NCBI GenBank assembly: GCA_944326055.1
Contig: CALVCT010000054.1
Coordinates: forward strand, 1 to 45,204
Direction: 5' to 3'
Length of the DNA: 45,204 bases
From: an uncultured Erysipelotrichaceae bacterium
GTDB taxonomy: Bacteria > Bacillota_I > Bacilli_A > Erysipelotrichales > Erysipelotrichaceae
Positions 17,963 to 27,205 of the stretch are shown piece after piece. The notes under the pieces were generated by a model. It was not told the origin of the DNA, searched no databases, and worked only from the letters and a program-made list of their open reading frames with translations. The stretch's first letter is position 1; each line of letters opens with the position of its first letter. The position numbers and the translations under genes were made by a program.

Positions 17963-18788
17963 TCATATAGATCATATTGATAAACTTATCAAAAGTGAAA
18001 AGAAGAAAAGAAGATTATGCATCATAGCAGGGATCATAGCCCTGCCATTTCTTCTCTTTTTCGCTCCTTTAGGTATCATCATACTGATGGCTGCTATCAT
18101 AATCTTTTTTTCATCGACAAATAAGCTCAAAAGAGTAGTCGTTCCTATCGTCATGCAAGACGTTTTAAAAGAGGTATTTCAAGACTATACTTATCATACC
18201 GATGACGATGAGACCATCGATATCGAAAGCATAGATTTAGATCTACCACACTTTGATAGTTTCAAGATCGATGATCACATAAAAGCTAAATATAAAGATC
18301 ATGAGATCGAGATCATTGATCTAGAACTTACCGAAAAGCAAGTAACTAGTCATAAAAATGGTTCACGGGTTAGAAAAATGATCGTTTTTTTAGGAACCCT
18401 CATCAAGATCGATCATGATAAGACTATCACTTCATCAGTCAACATCTCGCCACACGATTTTCTCTCATCCAGTGATATCGAAACTGAAAGTGTTAGATTC
18501 AATGAAATTTTCGAGATCCATGCTGATAGTGGACATGATGCGTTTTACATATTGACACCGCAAGTCATGGAAAGGTTGATATCCCTTAAAGACTACGTCT
18601 TATCTGAGATCTATCTTGATTTTGATGTCGATGGACACGCCTATCTAGCAATAGATACAAGAAGAAGCAGTTTCGAGATCTCCTTTGACCAAGATGATAT
18701 AGATATGATGAAAAAAGAGTTCATGATCGAACTCTCTAAGATCCTTGAAATAGTCGATCGACTGATCGAAATAGTCGATAGTAATTAA
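17943..18788 (+). CDS. DUF3137 domain-containing membrane protein
   Basis: The 281-residue protein has two closely spaced hydrophobic segments at about residues 25-60, then a long soluble domain. That domain matches DUF3137 in layout, with FLGTLIKIDHDK, an ESVRFNEIFEIHADSGHDAFYILTP-type core and the MERLISLKDYV segment. The molecular function is unknown. DUF3137 genes regularly occur next to LemA genes, as here, so the two products probably act together at the membrane; that is inference. The start lacks a good Shine-Dalgarno sequence and lies inside the LemA gene, suggesting translational coupling. A bidirectional terminator follows. Confidence 0.75.
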   Translation: MSRLSSDHIDHIDKLIKSEKKKRRLCIIAGIIALPFLLFFAPLGIIILMAAIIIFFSSTNKLKRVVVPIVMQDVLKEVFQDYTYHTDDDETIDIESIDLDLPHFDSFKIDDHIKAKYKDHEIEIIDLELTEKQVTSHKNGSRVRKMIVFLGTLIKIDHDKTITSSVNISPHDFLSSSDIETESVRFNEIFEIHADSGHDAFYILTPQVMERLISLKDYVLSEIYLDFDVDGHAYLAIDTRRSSFEISFDQDDIDMMKKEFMIELSKILEIVDRLIEIVDSN

Positions 18789-18810
18789 AAAGCTCGAATC
18801 ATTCGAGCTA
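18788..18810. terminator. bidirectional terminator between the DUF3137 gene and pyk
   Basis: AGCTCGAA (18791-18798) pairs perfectly with TTCGAGCT (18802-18809) around a 3-base loop. A-rich sequence on the left and T-rich sequence on the right serve the two convergent transcripts. Confidence 0.85.
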
Positions 18811-20229
18811 TTATTTGATTTCAACGATCTTCATCATATTAGCACTGCCTTCACCTGTAGGATATCCAGCAGAGATGATGATCAATTGGCCAGGTTTGAA
18901 ACCTTCAGACTTAGCTACAGCACTTGCTAGTTCATCGTCATTTGTCATCTCGTTTTGAACTTGAGAGTATACAGGATGTACGCCCCAATATAGTTCTAGT
19001 TTTGCTTGTGTCGACTTAGTGAACGTTACAGCATAGATCGGACAAGATGGACGATATTTCGATAGTCGACGAGCTGTCGTACCGCCTTGTGTAAAGACGA
19101 CAATCGCTGCGATATCGAGAGTTAGCGTAGCATCGGATATGGAGATACCGATCGCATCTTGAACTGTCTTATTATTGGAAAGTTTAAGACGCTCCAAGTT
19201 TTCGCGATATGGTATGATCTTTTCCACTGCCTCGATTATATGCGCCATCGTTTTAACAGATTCTACCGGATAATCACCAGATGCTGATTCAGCAGACAAC
19301 ATGACGGCATCAGATCCATCTAATACAGCATTAGCGACATCTGATGCTTCTGCTCTAGTACAGCGAGGATTTGCCGTCATGGAATCGAGCATATGAGTTG
19401 CTGTGATAACAGCTTTACCATGACGATTTGCAGCTTCAATGATCTTCTTTTGATAGATAGGAACCAAAGCTGTCTCCACTTCAACACCTAAATCACCTCT
19501 TGCGACCATTACGCCATCTGCGACCTCGAGGATCTCTTCTAAGTTGTCAAAACCTTCTTGATTTTCGATCTTCGCGACGATATTGATCTTTGGTTGTCCC
19601 ATCTCTACTAAGATCTTTCTGATCGCTAAAACATCAGCTGCTCTCCTTACAAAACTTGCAGCGATGAAATCAACATTGTTTTCACATCCAAAACGGATAT
19701 CAGAGTCATCCTTGTCTGAAATGAAAGGCATGCTCAATTTGACACCTGGTACATTGCATCCTTTATGCGATGATAATGGACCATTGACTTCGACGCGGCA
19801 TTGCATCTCTGAACCATTGTTCTCAAGGACAGTAAGACGCATCTTCCCATCATTGATCAAGATATAGTTTCCTGGCTTGACATCGTCAAAAAGTTCAGGG
19901 CATAAGATCTGAAAACGATCATGTGTGCCCAAGAAATCTTCTTTACATATCGTTACGATCTCACCGATCTGATATTCTTCTTTGTCATTGGCAAAATTAC
20001 CAAGCCTGATCTCTGGTCCTTTTGTATCGAGCATGATACCAAGATTTACTTGATTCTCTTTTTCGATCTTACGAACGAGTTTGATCCTGTTGAGATGTTC
20101 TTCATGACTACCATGTGAGAAATTTAAACGAACGATGTTCATGCCTTCTTGAGCCATCTTTAGCATCGTCTCATAATTCTCGCTAGCCGGTCCGATCGTA
20201 CAGACGATCTTTGTTTGTTTTCGTATCAT
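18811..20229 (-). CDS. pyk: pyruvate kinase
   Basis: Pyruvate kinase converts phosphoenolpyruvate and ADP to pyruvate and ATP, the last step of glycolysis. IVCTIGPASE, LDTKGPEIRLG, the DKDDSDIRFG segment, VMVARGDLGVEV and SAESASGDYPVESV are all present. At 472 residues it lacks the extra C-terminal phosphohistidine-like domain found in Bacillus Pyk. It lies 19 bases after pfkA, so the two control enzymes of glycolysis are co-transcribed. The upstream AAGGTAGGG is a moderate ribosome-binding site. Confidence 0.98.
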   Translation of the reverse strand: MIRKQTKIVCTIGPASENYETMLKMAQEGMNIVRLNFSHGSHEEHLNRIKLVRKIEKENQVNLGIMLDTKGPEIRLGNFANDKEEYQIGEIVTICKEDFLGTHDRFQILCPELFDDVKPGNYILINDGKMRLTVLENNGSEMQCRVEVNGPLSSHKGCNVPGVKLSMPFISDKDDSDIRFGCENNVDFIAASFVRRAADVLAIRKILVEMGQPKINIVAKIENQEGFDNLEEILEVADGVMVARGDLGVEVETALVPIYQKKIIEAANRHGKAVITATHMLDSMTANPRCTRAEASDVANAVLDGSDAVMLSAESASGDYPVESVKTMAHIIEAVEKIIPYRENLERLKLSNNKTVQDAIGISISDATLTLDIAAIVVFTQGGTTARRLSKYRPSCPIYAVTFTKSTQAKLELYWGVHPVYSQVQNEMTNDDELASAVAKSEGFKPGQLIIISAGYPTGEGSANMMKIVEIK

Positions 20230-20248
20230 TCTAATCCCTACCTTTAAT

Positions 20249-21208
20249 CTATACTAATCGATCAAACAATCGATATAGTGCTTTACGTGAAGTCTTCGGC
20301 ATCGCTAACGCTTCATTGATCGGAAGCGATGTAATCTCGTTGTTCAATAGACCAACACAATGTCCACCAACGCCATTAACTAATAAGTCAACAGCTTTCT
20401 CGCCCATTCTAGATGCTAAGACACGATCGTTTGGTGTTGGAGAACCACCTCTTTGGATATGGCCCAAGACTGTAGCTCTTCCTGAAAAACCTGTAGATGC
20501 TGAAACTTTCTTAGCGAGTCCCTCGACATCGCAGATCTTTTCTGAGATGACGATGATCGCATGATTTTTGCCAAGATTGTCAAGATATCTAAGCTGATCT
20601 AAGATCTCCTCTTCATCATAGCCAGTCTCTGCTGTGATGACGATCTCAGCACCACAAGATATACCTGAATAAAGTGCTAAGTCACCACAGTGATTGCCCA
20701 TTACTTCAACTAATGAACAACGATGGTGTGAGCTTGATGTATCCCTTAACTTATCGACACATTCAACGACTGTATTGAGTGCTGTATCAAATCCTATAGT
20801 TAGATCAGTACCAGCGATATCGTTATCGATAGTGCCTGGAAGTCCGATACAGTTGATGCCCTTATCAGTCAATGCTTTTGCACCGCGATATGAGCCATCG
20901 CCACCGATAACAACTAAAGCATCGATCTCATTAGCTCTCAATATCTCGCAAGCTTTGACGACAGTAGCATCTTCCTTGAATTCCGGAAGACGAGCGCTCC
21001 CTAATATAGTGCCGCCACGTGACATGATATCTGAAACGCTAGACTTATCAAAGACTTCGAATTTACCTTCGATCAGTCCTTTATAACCATCTTTGATGCC
21101 AATGACATTTACACCATTGCCTAGTGCACATTTAGTCACGGCTCTTATCGCAGCATTCATTCCGGGCGAATCGCCACCACTTGTGAGTACTCCTATCTTT
21201 CGTATCAT
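20249..21208 (-). CDS. pfkA: ATP-dependent 6-phosphofructokinase
   Basis: PfkA phosphorylates fructose 6-phosphate. LTSGGDSPGMNAAIRA, GGDGSYRGA, the catalytic GTIDNDIAGTD motif, VEVMGNHCGDLAL and GHIQRGGSPTPNDR are all present, as in the allosteric bacterial PfkA type. The 319-residue length is normal. A strong GGAGGT precedes ATG 21208. The gene lies between dnaI, 32 bases upstream, and pyk. A TACAAT element in the gap could give it an additional promoter. Confidence 0.98.
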   Translation of the reverse strand: MIRKIGVLTSGGDSPGMNAAIRAVTKCALGNGVNVIGIKDGYKGLIEGKFEVFDKSSVSDIMSRGGTILGSARLPEFKEDATVVKACEILRANEIDALVVIGGDGSYRGAKALTDKGINCIGLPGTIDNDIAGTDLTIGFDTALNTVVECVDKLRDTSSSHHRCSLVEVMGNHCGDLALYSGISCGAEIVITAETGYDEEEILDQLRYLDNLGKNHAIIVISEKICDVEGLAKKVSASTGFSGRATVLGHIQRGGSPTPNDRVLASRMGEKAVDLLVNGVGGHCVGLLNNEITSLPINEALAMPKTSRKALYRLFDRLV

Positions 21209-21240
21209 AGCTCAACCTCCGACTTATTGTAGCATAAACT

Positions 21241-22161
21241 CTATTGTTTGAATCGCATATTTTCACCATCGAGATTGAAAGGTATCGCAAGATATCTTAT
21301 CCTTTCAATAAGACGACGGGCTTTTAAAGTGTCTTGATTGTTATTTTTATCGTAAGTAAAAAGGCGCTTAAGATCATCAAGTGGCAAATTGCTTGTGAAG
21401 ATCGTGAGCAGATCGTTCTCCATCCTGTAGTCTAAGATATTGAATAGCAGATCGTCACGTGAATAGGCACTTACAGATTCCGTACCGATATCATCCAAAA
21501 TAAGATATGAGACCTTTTTGATATCATCTAAGATATCATCATAAGCTCTACGATCGTTTATCAAAAGAGTTCGCATCTTGTTGATAAAGTCATTTACTTT
21601 GACAAATGCCCCTTTTTTACCATTTTGTGCGATCTCATTGATAAAAGCGATGCTTAAATAAGTCTTGCCAACACCAAGATCACCATAGATATAAAGCCCT
21701 TTTTTGATATCACCTTTTGAGATCTTATCTAAAAGAACATAAAGCTTCGTTTTCGTATTAAGTGGTGACTTCTCGATCTCTTCTTTTAAAGATGATAACG
21801 TCACATATCGTAGTCTTTCAGGAATATCGCTATACCAAAGTTCTGATAAAAAAGAGTCTTTCTTCTTTTCACTATGAAAGAATTCACAATACTCTAACTC
21901 ATCATATACGACACCATCAAAACTAAGAGAAAGTCTTTGACCTTTAGTGTCTTGTTTGCAATCGGCAAGTCCTTTACAACCATTGCACTTCTTTCTTGAA
22001 TTAAGATAACTTTCAAGTAACGAAAGTCGTGGTATATCTTCGATCTTAAGTTCATTGTGATCAAGGAAACTTTGGATAAGCGGCTCTTTAAGAAGTGAGT
22101 TGATGCGCTCTTCTCTTCTATCATCGTGATCTTTTAATTCAGGAAAGATAAGTCTATCCAT
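21241..22161 (-). CDS. dnaI: primosomal protein DnaI (replicative helicase loader)
   Basis: DnaI loads the replicative helicase onto DNA in Firmicutes. The N-terminal third contains a cysteine-rich zinc-binding segment (CNGCKGLADC). The AAA+ domain has Walker A YGDLGVGKTYLSIAF and Walker B LILDDIGTES. The 306-residue length is normal. The start overlaps the end of dnaB by 8 bases. Having dnaB directly upstream is the standard Firmicutes primosome arrangement and supports the call. Confidence 0.93.
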   Translation of the reverse strand: MDRLIFPELKDHDDRREERINSLLKEPLIQSFLDHNELKIEDIPRLSLLESYLNSRKKCNGCKGLADCKQDTKGQRLSLSFDGVVYDELEYCEFFHSEKKKDSFLSELWYSDIPERLRYVTLSSLKEEIEKSPLNTKTKLYVLLDKISKGDIKKGLYIYGDLGVGKTYLSIAFINEIAQNGKKGAFVKVNDFINKMRTLLINDRRAYDDILDDIKKVSYLILDDIGTESVSAYSRDDLLFNILDYRMENDLLTIFTSNLPLDDLKRLFTYDKNNNQDTLKARRLIERIRYLAIPFNLDGENMRFKQ

Positions 22162-23281
22162 CAGTTCCTCCTTTCATAGTCTTTAAATACTCTAATACTT
22201 CTTCATCCGAGATACTTGGATTATCTTTAGTGTTATAAACAGGATCGAAATCAGCTTTTACACTTTGTTTATCTTGATTATTGATCTGCCTGATGCGATC
22301 CTTAGCTTTATCTACTGTGTCGATCTTCTTGTTGACCCAATCACTGGCTATCGCATAGATGAGATTTTGATCTAGGCGATCTTTTTTCTTATAGACATAT
22401 TCAAGAAGAACATTGACGACAGCGTGATCGAGATCGAAGAATTCTTTTGAGATCAGACGATTGATGATCTTTCTATCGTTGAAATTGAGCTTATCGACAT
22501 TTAATAGCTGCATCAAGAAATCATTAGTAGCCATCAAATATCCTTCATCGGTATAGACCGTATGTTTTCTAGCGTTTTGACATTTTTTTAGCAGTTCACT
22601 CTTATCGATAAAAGGATCTTTTACACGAACGATACTTTCATTAACATATCGGCGCATCTCATCAAGTCCTATGCCATAAGTCTCGCCAAGCTTTTTGATA
22701 TAATCAAGATTATCATAAGTTCTAAGTGATTCAGGAAAAAGATTCTTTGATACTTTAAGGAATTTTTTAAGTGGGAAGATAGAAGAATCAGTCAGAGCTT
22801 TGATATCACGATAATCTTTTTCATCTATCGAACTCCATGAAGATAGATCGGCCTTAGCACTTATGTCGATATAATCAGTCTTATCTGATGATTCACGGAT
22901 CAAAAGTGCACGCAGTGAACGATAACGATCTTTTGTCTTTGTGGCGAGGTAGCGGTCAAATATCTCACTTGCGAAGAATTCATTACAATTGAGTGGTGCA
23001 AGAACATCGATCAGATACTCATCACCTTTCTTGTATGTCTTGATAAGTTGTAGTCTTTCAAGTTCGTGCATCATCTCACACAAGGTCTCCTCTTTGATAT
23101 GCAAGATATCTAAAAGCTGTGAAACAGAATATAAGGTGCCATGATTAAGATAGATCAAACATTGATAAAGATGGATCGCGCGTATATCGATCAGTTCCTC
23201 ATAAAGAAAAAGTAACGATTTCAGTCTCTCATTACTGATCTCTTCTATCCCTTCGATCTTTACTGTCTCTTTATCCAACAT
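22154..23281 (-). CDS. dnaB: replication initiation and membrane attachment protein DnaB
   Basis: This is the Firmicutes primosome protein DnaB, which acts with DnaD and DnaI and is not the helicase. Sequence similarity in the family is low. The recognisable parts are an N-terminal winged-helix region (TLYSVSQLLDILHIKEETL) and a C-terminal DnaD/DnaB-like domain around VLLEYVYKKKDRLDQNLIYAIA. Position immediately before dnaI is the strongest support. ATG 23281 is chosen because AGGTGG lies 8 bases upstream; an in-frame GTG at 23293 would bypass that site. The start overlaps the end of coaE. Confidence 0.85.
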   Translation of the reverse strand: MLDKETVKIEGIEEISNERLKSLLFLYEELIDIRAIHLYQCLIYLNHGTLYSVSQLLDILHIKEETLCEMMHELERLQLIKTYKKGDEYLIDVLAPLNCNEFFASEIFDRYLATKTKDRYRSLRALLIRESSDKTDYIDISAKADLSSWSSIDEKDYRDIKALTDSSIFPLKKFLKVSKNLFPESLRTYDNLDYIKKLGETYGIGLDEMRRYVNESIVRVKDPFIDKSELLKKCQNARKHTVYTDEGYLMATNDFLMQLLNVDKLNFNDRKIINRLISKEFFDLDHAVVNVLLEYVYKKKDRLDQNLIYAIASDWVNKKIDTVDKAKDRIRQINNQDKQSVKADFDPVYNTKDNPSISDEEVLEYLKTMKGGTDG

Positions 23282-23825
23282 GTAGATATCCACCTAATAC
23301 TTTCTTTATCTTTTCTTCTAGTTCGGCTTTATTACCATCATTATAAATGATGACATCTGCTTTTTTCATCTTATCTTCAACACTCATCTGTGATTCAAGA
23401 CGTTTCTTGATGTCCTTGAATTCAGTACGCTTCAAGATCGTTTCTTTCGATGCAACGATCAAGATCGTCACATCGAATAATTTCTCCCAGCCAACTTCAA
23501 AAAGTAGAGGCACCTCCGCAAAGAATGGATCGTGACGATGTGCTTCTTTAAGTAACTCGTTTCTAATATATGGATGTAATATTCCTTCTAGTTGCTCCCT
23601 CTTATTTTTTTGCTCAAAAACGATCTTAGCTAAGCTAGTTTTATCGAGTTCGCCATTTTTAAAGACATCGAAAGATTCCCTGATCTTTTCGATGACACTA
23701 TTATTATCCTTTAAAATTTTAGCGTTATAAGCATCTGAATCAAAAACATAATAGCCTAAACTGCGAATTATCGCAGAAGCTGTTGATTTACCAGAGCCTA
23801 TTGAACCAGTTATCGCAAATTTCAT
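23271..23825 (-). CDS. coaE: dephospho-CoA kinase
   Basis: CoaE phosphorylates the ribose 3' hydroxyl of dephospho-CoA, the final step in coenzyme A synthesis. The P-loop ITGSIGSGKSTAS is at the N-terminus, and the EVPLLFEVGWEKLFD lid region follows. The 184-residue length is normal. ATG 23825 overlaps the mutM stop as ATGA, so translation is coupled. The order polA-mutM-coaE is common in Firmicutes. Confidence 0.95.
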   Translation of the reverse strand: MKFAITGSIGSGKSTASAIIRSLGYYVFDSDAYNAKILKDNNSVIEKIRESFDVFKNGELDKTSLAKIVFEQKNKREQLEGILHPYIRNELLKEAHRHDPFFAEVPLLFEVGWEKLFDVTILIVASKETILKRTEFKDIKKRLESQMSVEDKMKKADVIIYNDGNKAELEEKIKKVLGGYLHVG

Positions 23826-24628
23826 TTCTGACAAGAAGGACAGAAATATGTCCCCCTTCCTCCAACTTTGATCTTCATTACTTTATTGCCACAGATCGGA
23901 CAGACTTCCTTAGTATGGATGCCAAGCTCGTTTTGAAAGCGGCCGGTAACGCCAAGAGAAGATGTATAGGACCTTATCGTCGTTCCACCCTTTTCGATCG
24001 CTTTTCTTAGGATCTCTGAAGTCGCCTCTATCAAAAGATCGATCTCTTCATCTGTGATCGATAAGGCTTCTCTTCTTGGATCGACTTTCACCCTAAATAA
24101 GATCTCATCAGCATAGATATTGCCGATGCCTGCAACAAAGTCCTGCTCTAATAAGATGGTCTTTATCGGCCTTTTGATCTTCGCTAGATGCTCTTTGACG
24201 TAAGCATGATTAAAATCAGGACTAAAAGGCTCTGGTCCTAGCCCTCTGAATATCTTGTAATCATCATCTTTGTCGATAAGCGCCATCCTGCCAAACTTTC
24301 TGACATCATTATACCTAAGGTCGCGACCATCGCTGAGATGGAAGACGACATGAGTATGTTTGATCAGAGGCTCATTAATGTCTTGAACGAAGTATTTGCC
24401 TTCCATCCTTAAATGCGAATAGAAAGCTGTGTCTTCTGCTTCAAAGATCAGATATTTTCCTCTTCTTTTGATGTCAGTTATCACTTTACCATTTAGCGCA
24501 TTACAAAAAACATCACGATCACCCTCAATGATACTTGGATATATGATAGAGACATGGTCGATCTTTGAGCCTAAGACTAGACCTTTTAGCGTCTCTTTGA
24601 CTGTTTCTACTTCAGGAAGTTCTGGCAT
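23822..24628 (-). CDS. mutM: formamidopyrimidine-DNA glycosylase
   Basis: MutM (Fpg) removes oxidised purines such as 8-oxoguanine and cuts the abasic site. The start must be ATG 24628, because the family's catalytic proline follows the initiator methionine (MPELPEVETV). The HTHVVFHL segment, a LLEQDFVAGIGNIYADEILF-type helix-two-turn-helix and the C-terminal zinc finger with two CxxC pairs (CPIC and CPSC) are all present. The length of 268 residues is normal. The ATG overlaps the polA stop by one base (TGATG). Confidence 0.97.
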   Translation of the reverse strand: MPELPEVETVKETLKGLVLGSKIDHVSIIYPSIIEGDRDVFCNALNGKVITDIKRRGKYLIFEAEDTAFYSHLRMEGKYFVQDINEPLIKHTHVVFHLSDGRDLRYNDVRKFGRMALIDKDDDYKIFRGLGPEPFSPDFNHAYVKEHLAKIKRPIKTILLEQDFVAGIGNIYADEILFRVKVDPRREALSITDEEIDLLIEATSEILRKAIEKGGTTIRSYTSSLGVTGRFQNELGIHTKEVCPICGNKVMKIKVGGRGTYFCPSCQK

Positions 24629-27204
24629 CACTTTGCCTCATACCATGTGTAGCCAAAGCTCATAGAAACATCGAGTTTGACATCAAGAGAAAGAGCGCTG
24701 ATCATACCGTCATGGACGAGCTCTTGCATGATCTCTCTTTCATCGTCTGCTACATCAAAGATCAATTCATCGTGTATCTGTAAGACCATCTTCGATCTAA
24801 GTTTCTTTTCTTGCATCTTTTGATAGATCTTGACCATTGCGACTTTGATAAGATCAGCGGCAGAACCTTGGACTTTTGAGTTCATGGCTGCCCTCTTTGC
24901 AAATTCTTTCAAACGGTGATCAGAAGAGTAGATCTCTTTGATATATCTTCTTCTTCCCAAGATCGTCGTAACATAACCCTTTGCGATACATTCGTCGATG
25001 GATGCATCCAGAAAAGCCTTTATATTAGGATAGGTCTTGAAATAATCGCTAATGAAATCACGCGCTTCCATAAGCGACACGCTTGCTTGTTTAGCCAATC
25101 CAAAATCACTTATTCCGTATATGACACCGAAATTTATCGCTTTGGCCTTACGTCTTAGATGATCATCTACCTCATCTTTAGAAAGATCAAAGATGTCCAT
25201 CGCCGTCTTTGTATGGATATCGATCCCTGCACTAAAAGCATCTTGCATACGCTTTTCTTTAGCTAACGCACTAAGGACACGTAGCTCGATCTGTGAATAG
25301 TCACTAGACAACAAAGTATGACCATCACTTGCATGGAATGCTTTTCTGACGATCTTTCCTTCTTCGTCGCGCACACTGATATTTTGTAAGTTAGGTTCAC
25401 TAGAAGATAGACGTCCAGTCTGAGTAAGAGCTTGAGAGAAGATCGTATGGATCTTACCGTCATCTGAGATATATTTCTGCAGACCTTCAAAATAAGTCGA
25501 ATAAAGTTTCATGTCTTTTCTATAATCCATCAAATGATGGATTATTGGATGATATAGTTCAAGTTTTTCAAGTTCTTCAACATTTGTTGAACGTTTTTTA
25601 TTGGCTGGTAGCCCGAGTTCATCAAAAAGCACTGTAGCAAGTTGCATTGGAGAATTGATGTTGAATTCATGTCCCGCTTCTTCATAGATGATCTTAGCTT
25701 TAGCCTCCATTCTCCTTCGTATATCTTGTGCTTGCATATTTAAAACTTCCGCATCACAAGATATGCCATTCACTTCCATATCATATAAGACATAAGTAAG
25801 TGGTAGTTCTACTTCATCATAGAGATGATAAAGATCATCTGCGATCAATCCTTTTTTAAGATCGTCATATATAGCTACTAGTCCTGAAGCGATCTCACAA
25901 GCTCTTTTAGTTTGGAGCATCGTATCGATAGCTTTTGGCTTTTTGATCGTTCCGTAGATATCTTGTAGATCTATCGATCTAGAAAGACCATAACTTTCAA
26001 GTAAAGCGCCAATGGAATCATTGTAATTATTTTTAAGAAAGCTCATCAACATCATATCATCGATATGACCAGCTATCTTAAGTTTACGGTAATCAAAAGC
26101 GTGTAGGATATGTTTAAGACCATAAACGATCTTTTTCATCTCACCTTTAAGATAATCAAGAGCTTCTGTGTCTTGGATCAGATCTTCATACGGTATATAT
26201 TCAACAAGTTCTTTACTTGCAAAGACTATTCCATAGATTCGAGCTTTATAATACGAAAACTCATCTGTATCCATGTAGATGAAAGTACCATCTTTAAAAA
26301 GCTCATTAGAGATCTTAGATACGCGTCCATGCTTAGCACTTCTTTTGATCGAAACGTCGTGATTTCTGATCAGTGAGCGCATCTCATATTTTTCGTAGAA
26401 TCTATTAGCGCCAGCACCATCAAGATCGATCTTGAAATCATCTAGGACGTGATCGATCTTTAGGTCAGTCTTGATCGTCGCAAGAGTACGGCCCAAAAAA
26501 GCTTCATCTTTATCATTTATAAGATTCTCTTTGAGTTTACCTTTGAGTTCATCTATATGCTCGTAGACACCTTCAAGATTGCCATAGCGTTTGATCAGAT
26601 CAACACCCGTCTTTGGTCCAACTTTTGTCACTCCTTTGATATTATCACTGTTATCGCCCATCAAAGCTTTAAGATCAGCGATCTGTTCAGGCTTGACATC
26701 CCATATCTTACTTATATTATCAAGCCTTATGACCGCTAGATCAGATAGTCCTTTATTCATAAAATATACTTCTGTAGTCTCATCAAGCAATTGCAACATA
26801 TCCTTGTCGCTTGTCAAGATACATACATCGACATTCGGATATTTCTTCGAGATCGTACCGATTATGTCATCACCTTCATATTCATCATATTCAAGGTATG
26901 GTACATGATATGCATTCAGATATTCCCTGACCAAAGCAAATTGTGGTCCTAATTCCACAGGGGCTGGCTTACGGTTAGCTTTATAGTCCTTTGATAATTC
27001 ATGGCGGAAATTGTGCTTGGCTTTATCAAAAGCCACTACTAGATATTCAGGATGTATCATAGTTACAGCCTTATTTAACATATTGGCAAAAGCAAAGACA
27101 GCATTTGTATAAGTGCCATCTTTAGTACGCATCATATTATTCGACGCAGTGGCATAGAATCCGCGAAAAAGTACGGAATTGCCATCTATCAATAACATCT
27201 TCAT
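24628..27204 (-). CDS. polA: DNA polymerase I
   Basis: Pol I fills gaps and removes RNA primers. The 858 residues comprise a 5'-3' exonuclease domain (about 1-285), a middle 3'-5' exonuclease-like domain (about 300-450) and the polymerase domain. Polymerase motifs A (SDYSQIELRVLS), B (KAKAINFGVIYG) and C (QIHDELIFDV) are intact. In the middle domain the canonical DxE and NxxxD-type exonuclease motifs are not seen; GLKHILHAF stands where NLKxD is expected. Proofreading is therefore probably absent, as in Bacillus enzymes. GGAGG lies in the end of the preceding gene, one base away. Confidence 0.96.
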   Translation of the reverse strand: MKMLLIDGNSVLFRGFYATASNNMMRTKDGTYTNAVFAFANMLNKAVTMIHPEYLVVAFDKAKHNFRHELSKDYKANRKPAPVELGPQFALVREYLNAYHVPYLEYDEYEGDDIIGTISKKYPNVDVCILTSDKDMLQLLDETTEVYFMNKGLSDLAVIRLDNISKIWDVKPEQIADLKALMGDNSDNIKGVTKVGPKTGVDLIKRYGNLEGVYEHIDELKGKLKENLINDKDEAFLGRTLATIKTDLKIDHVLDDFKIDLDGAGANRFYEKYEMRSLIRNHDVSIKRSAKHGRVSKISNELFKDGTFIYMDTDEFSYYKARIYGIVFASKELVEYIPYEDLIQDTEALDYLKGEMKKIVYGLKHILHAFDYRKLKIAGHIDDMMLMSFLKNNYNDSIGALLESYGLSRSIDLQDIYGTIKKPKAIDTMLQTKRACEIASGLVAIYDDLKKGLIADDLYHLYDEVELPLTYVLYDMEVNGISCDAEVLNMQAQDIRRRMEAKAKIIYEEAGHEFNINSPMQLATVLFDELGLPANKKRSTNVEELEKLELYHPIIHHLMDYRKDMKLYSTYFEGLQKYISDDGKIHTIFSQALTQTGRLSSSEPNLQNISVRDEEGKIVRKAFHASDGHTLLSSDYSQIELRVLSALAKEKRMQDAFSAGIDIHTKTAMDIFDLSKDEVDDHLRRKAKAINFGVIYGISDFGLAKQASVSLMEARDFISDYFKTYPNIKAFLDASIDECIAKGYVTTILGRRRYIKEIYSSDHRLKEFAKRAAMNSKVQGSAADLIKVAMVKIYQKMQEKKLRSKMVLQIHDELIFDVADDEREIMQELVHDGMISALSLDVKLDVSMSFGYTWYEAK

Positions 27205-27205
27205 C

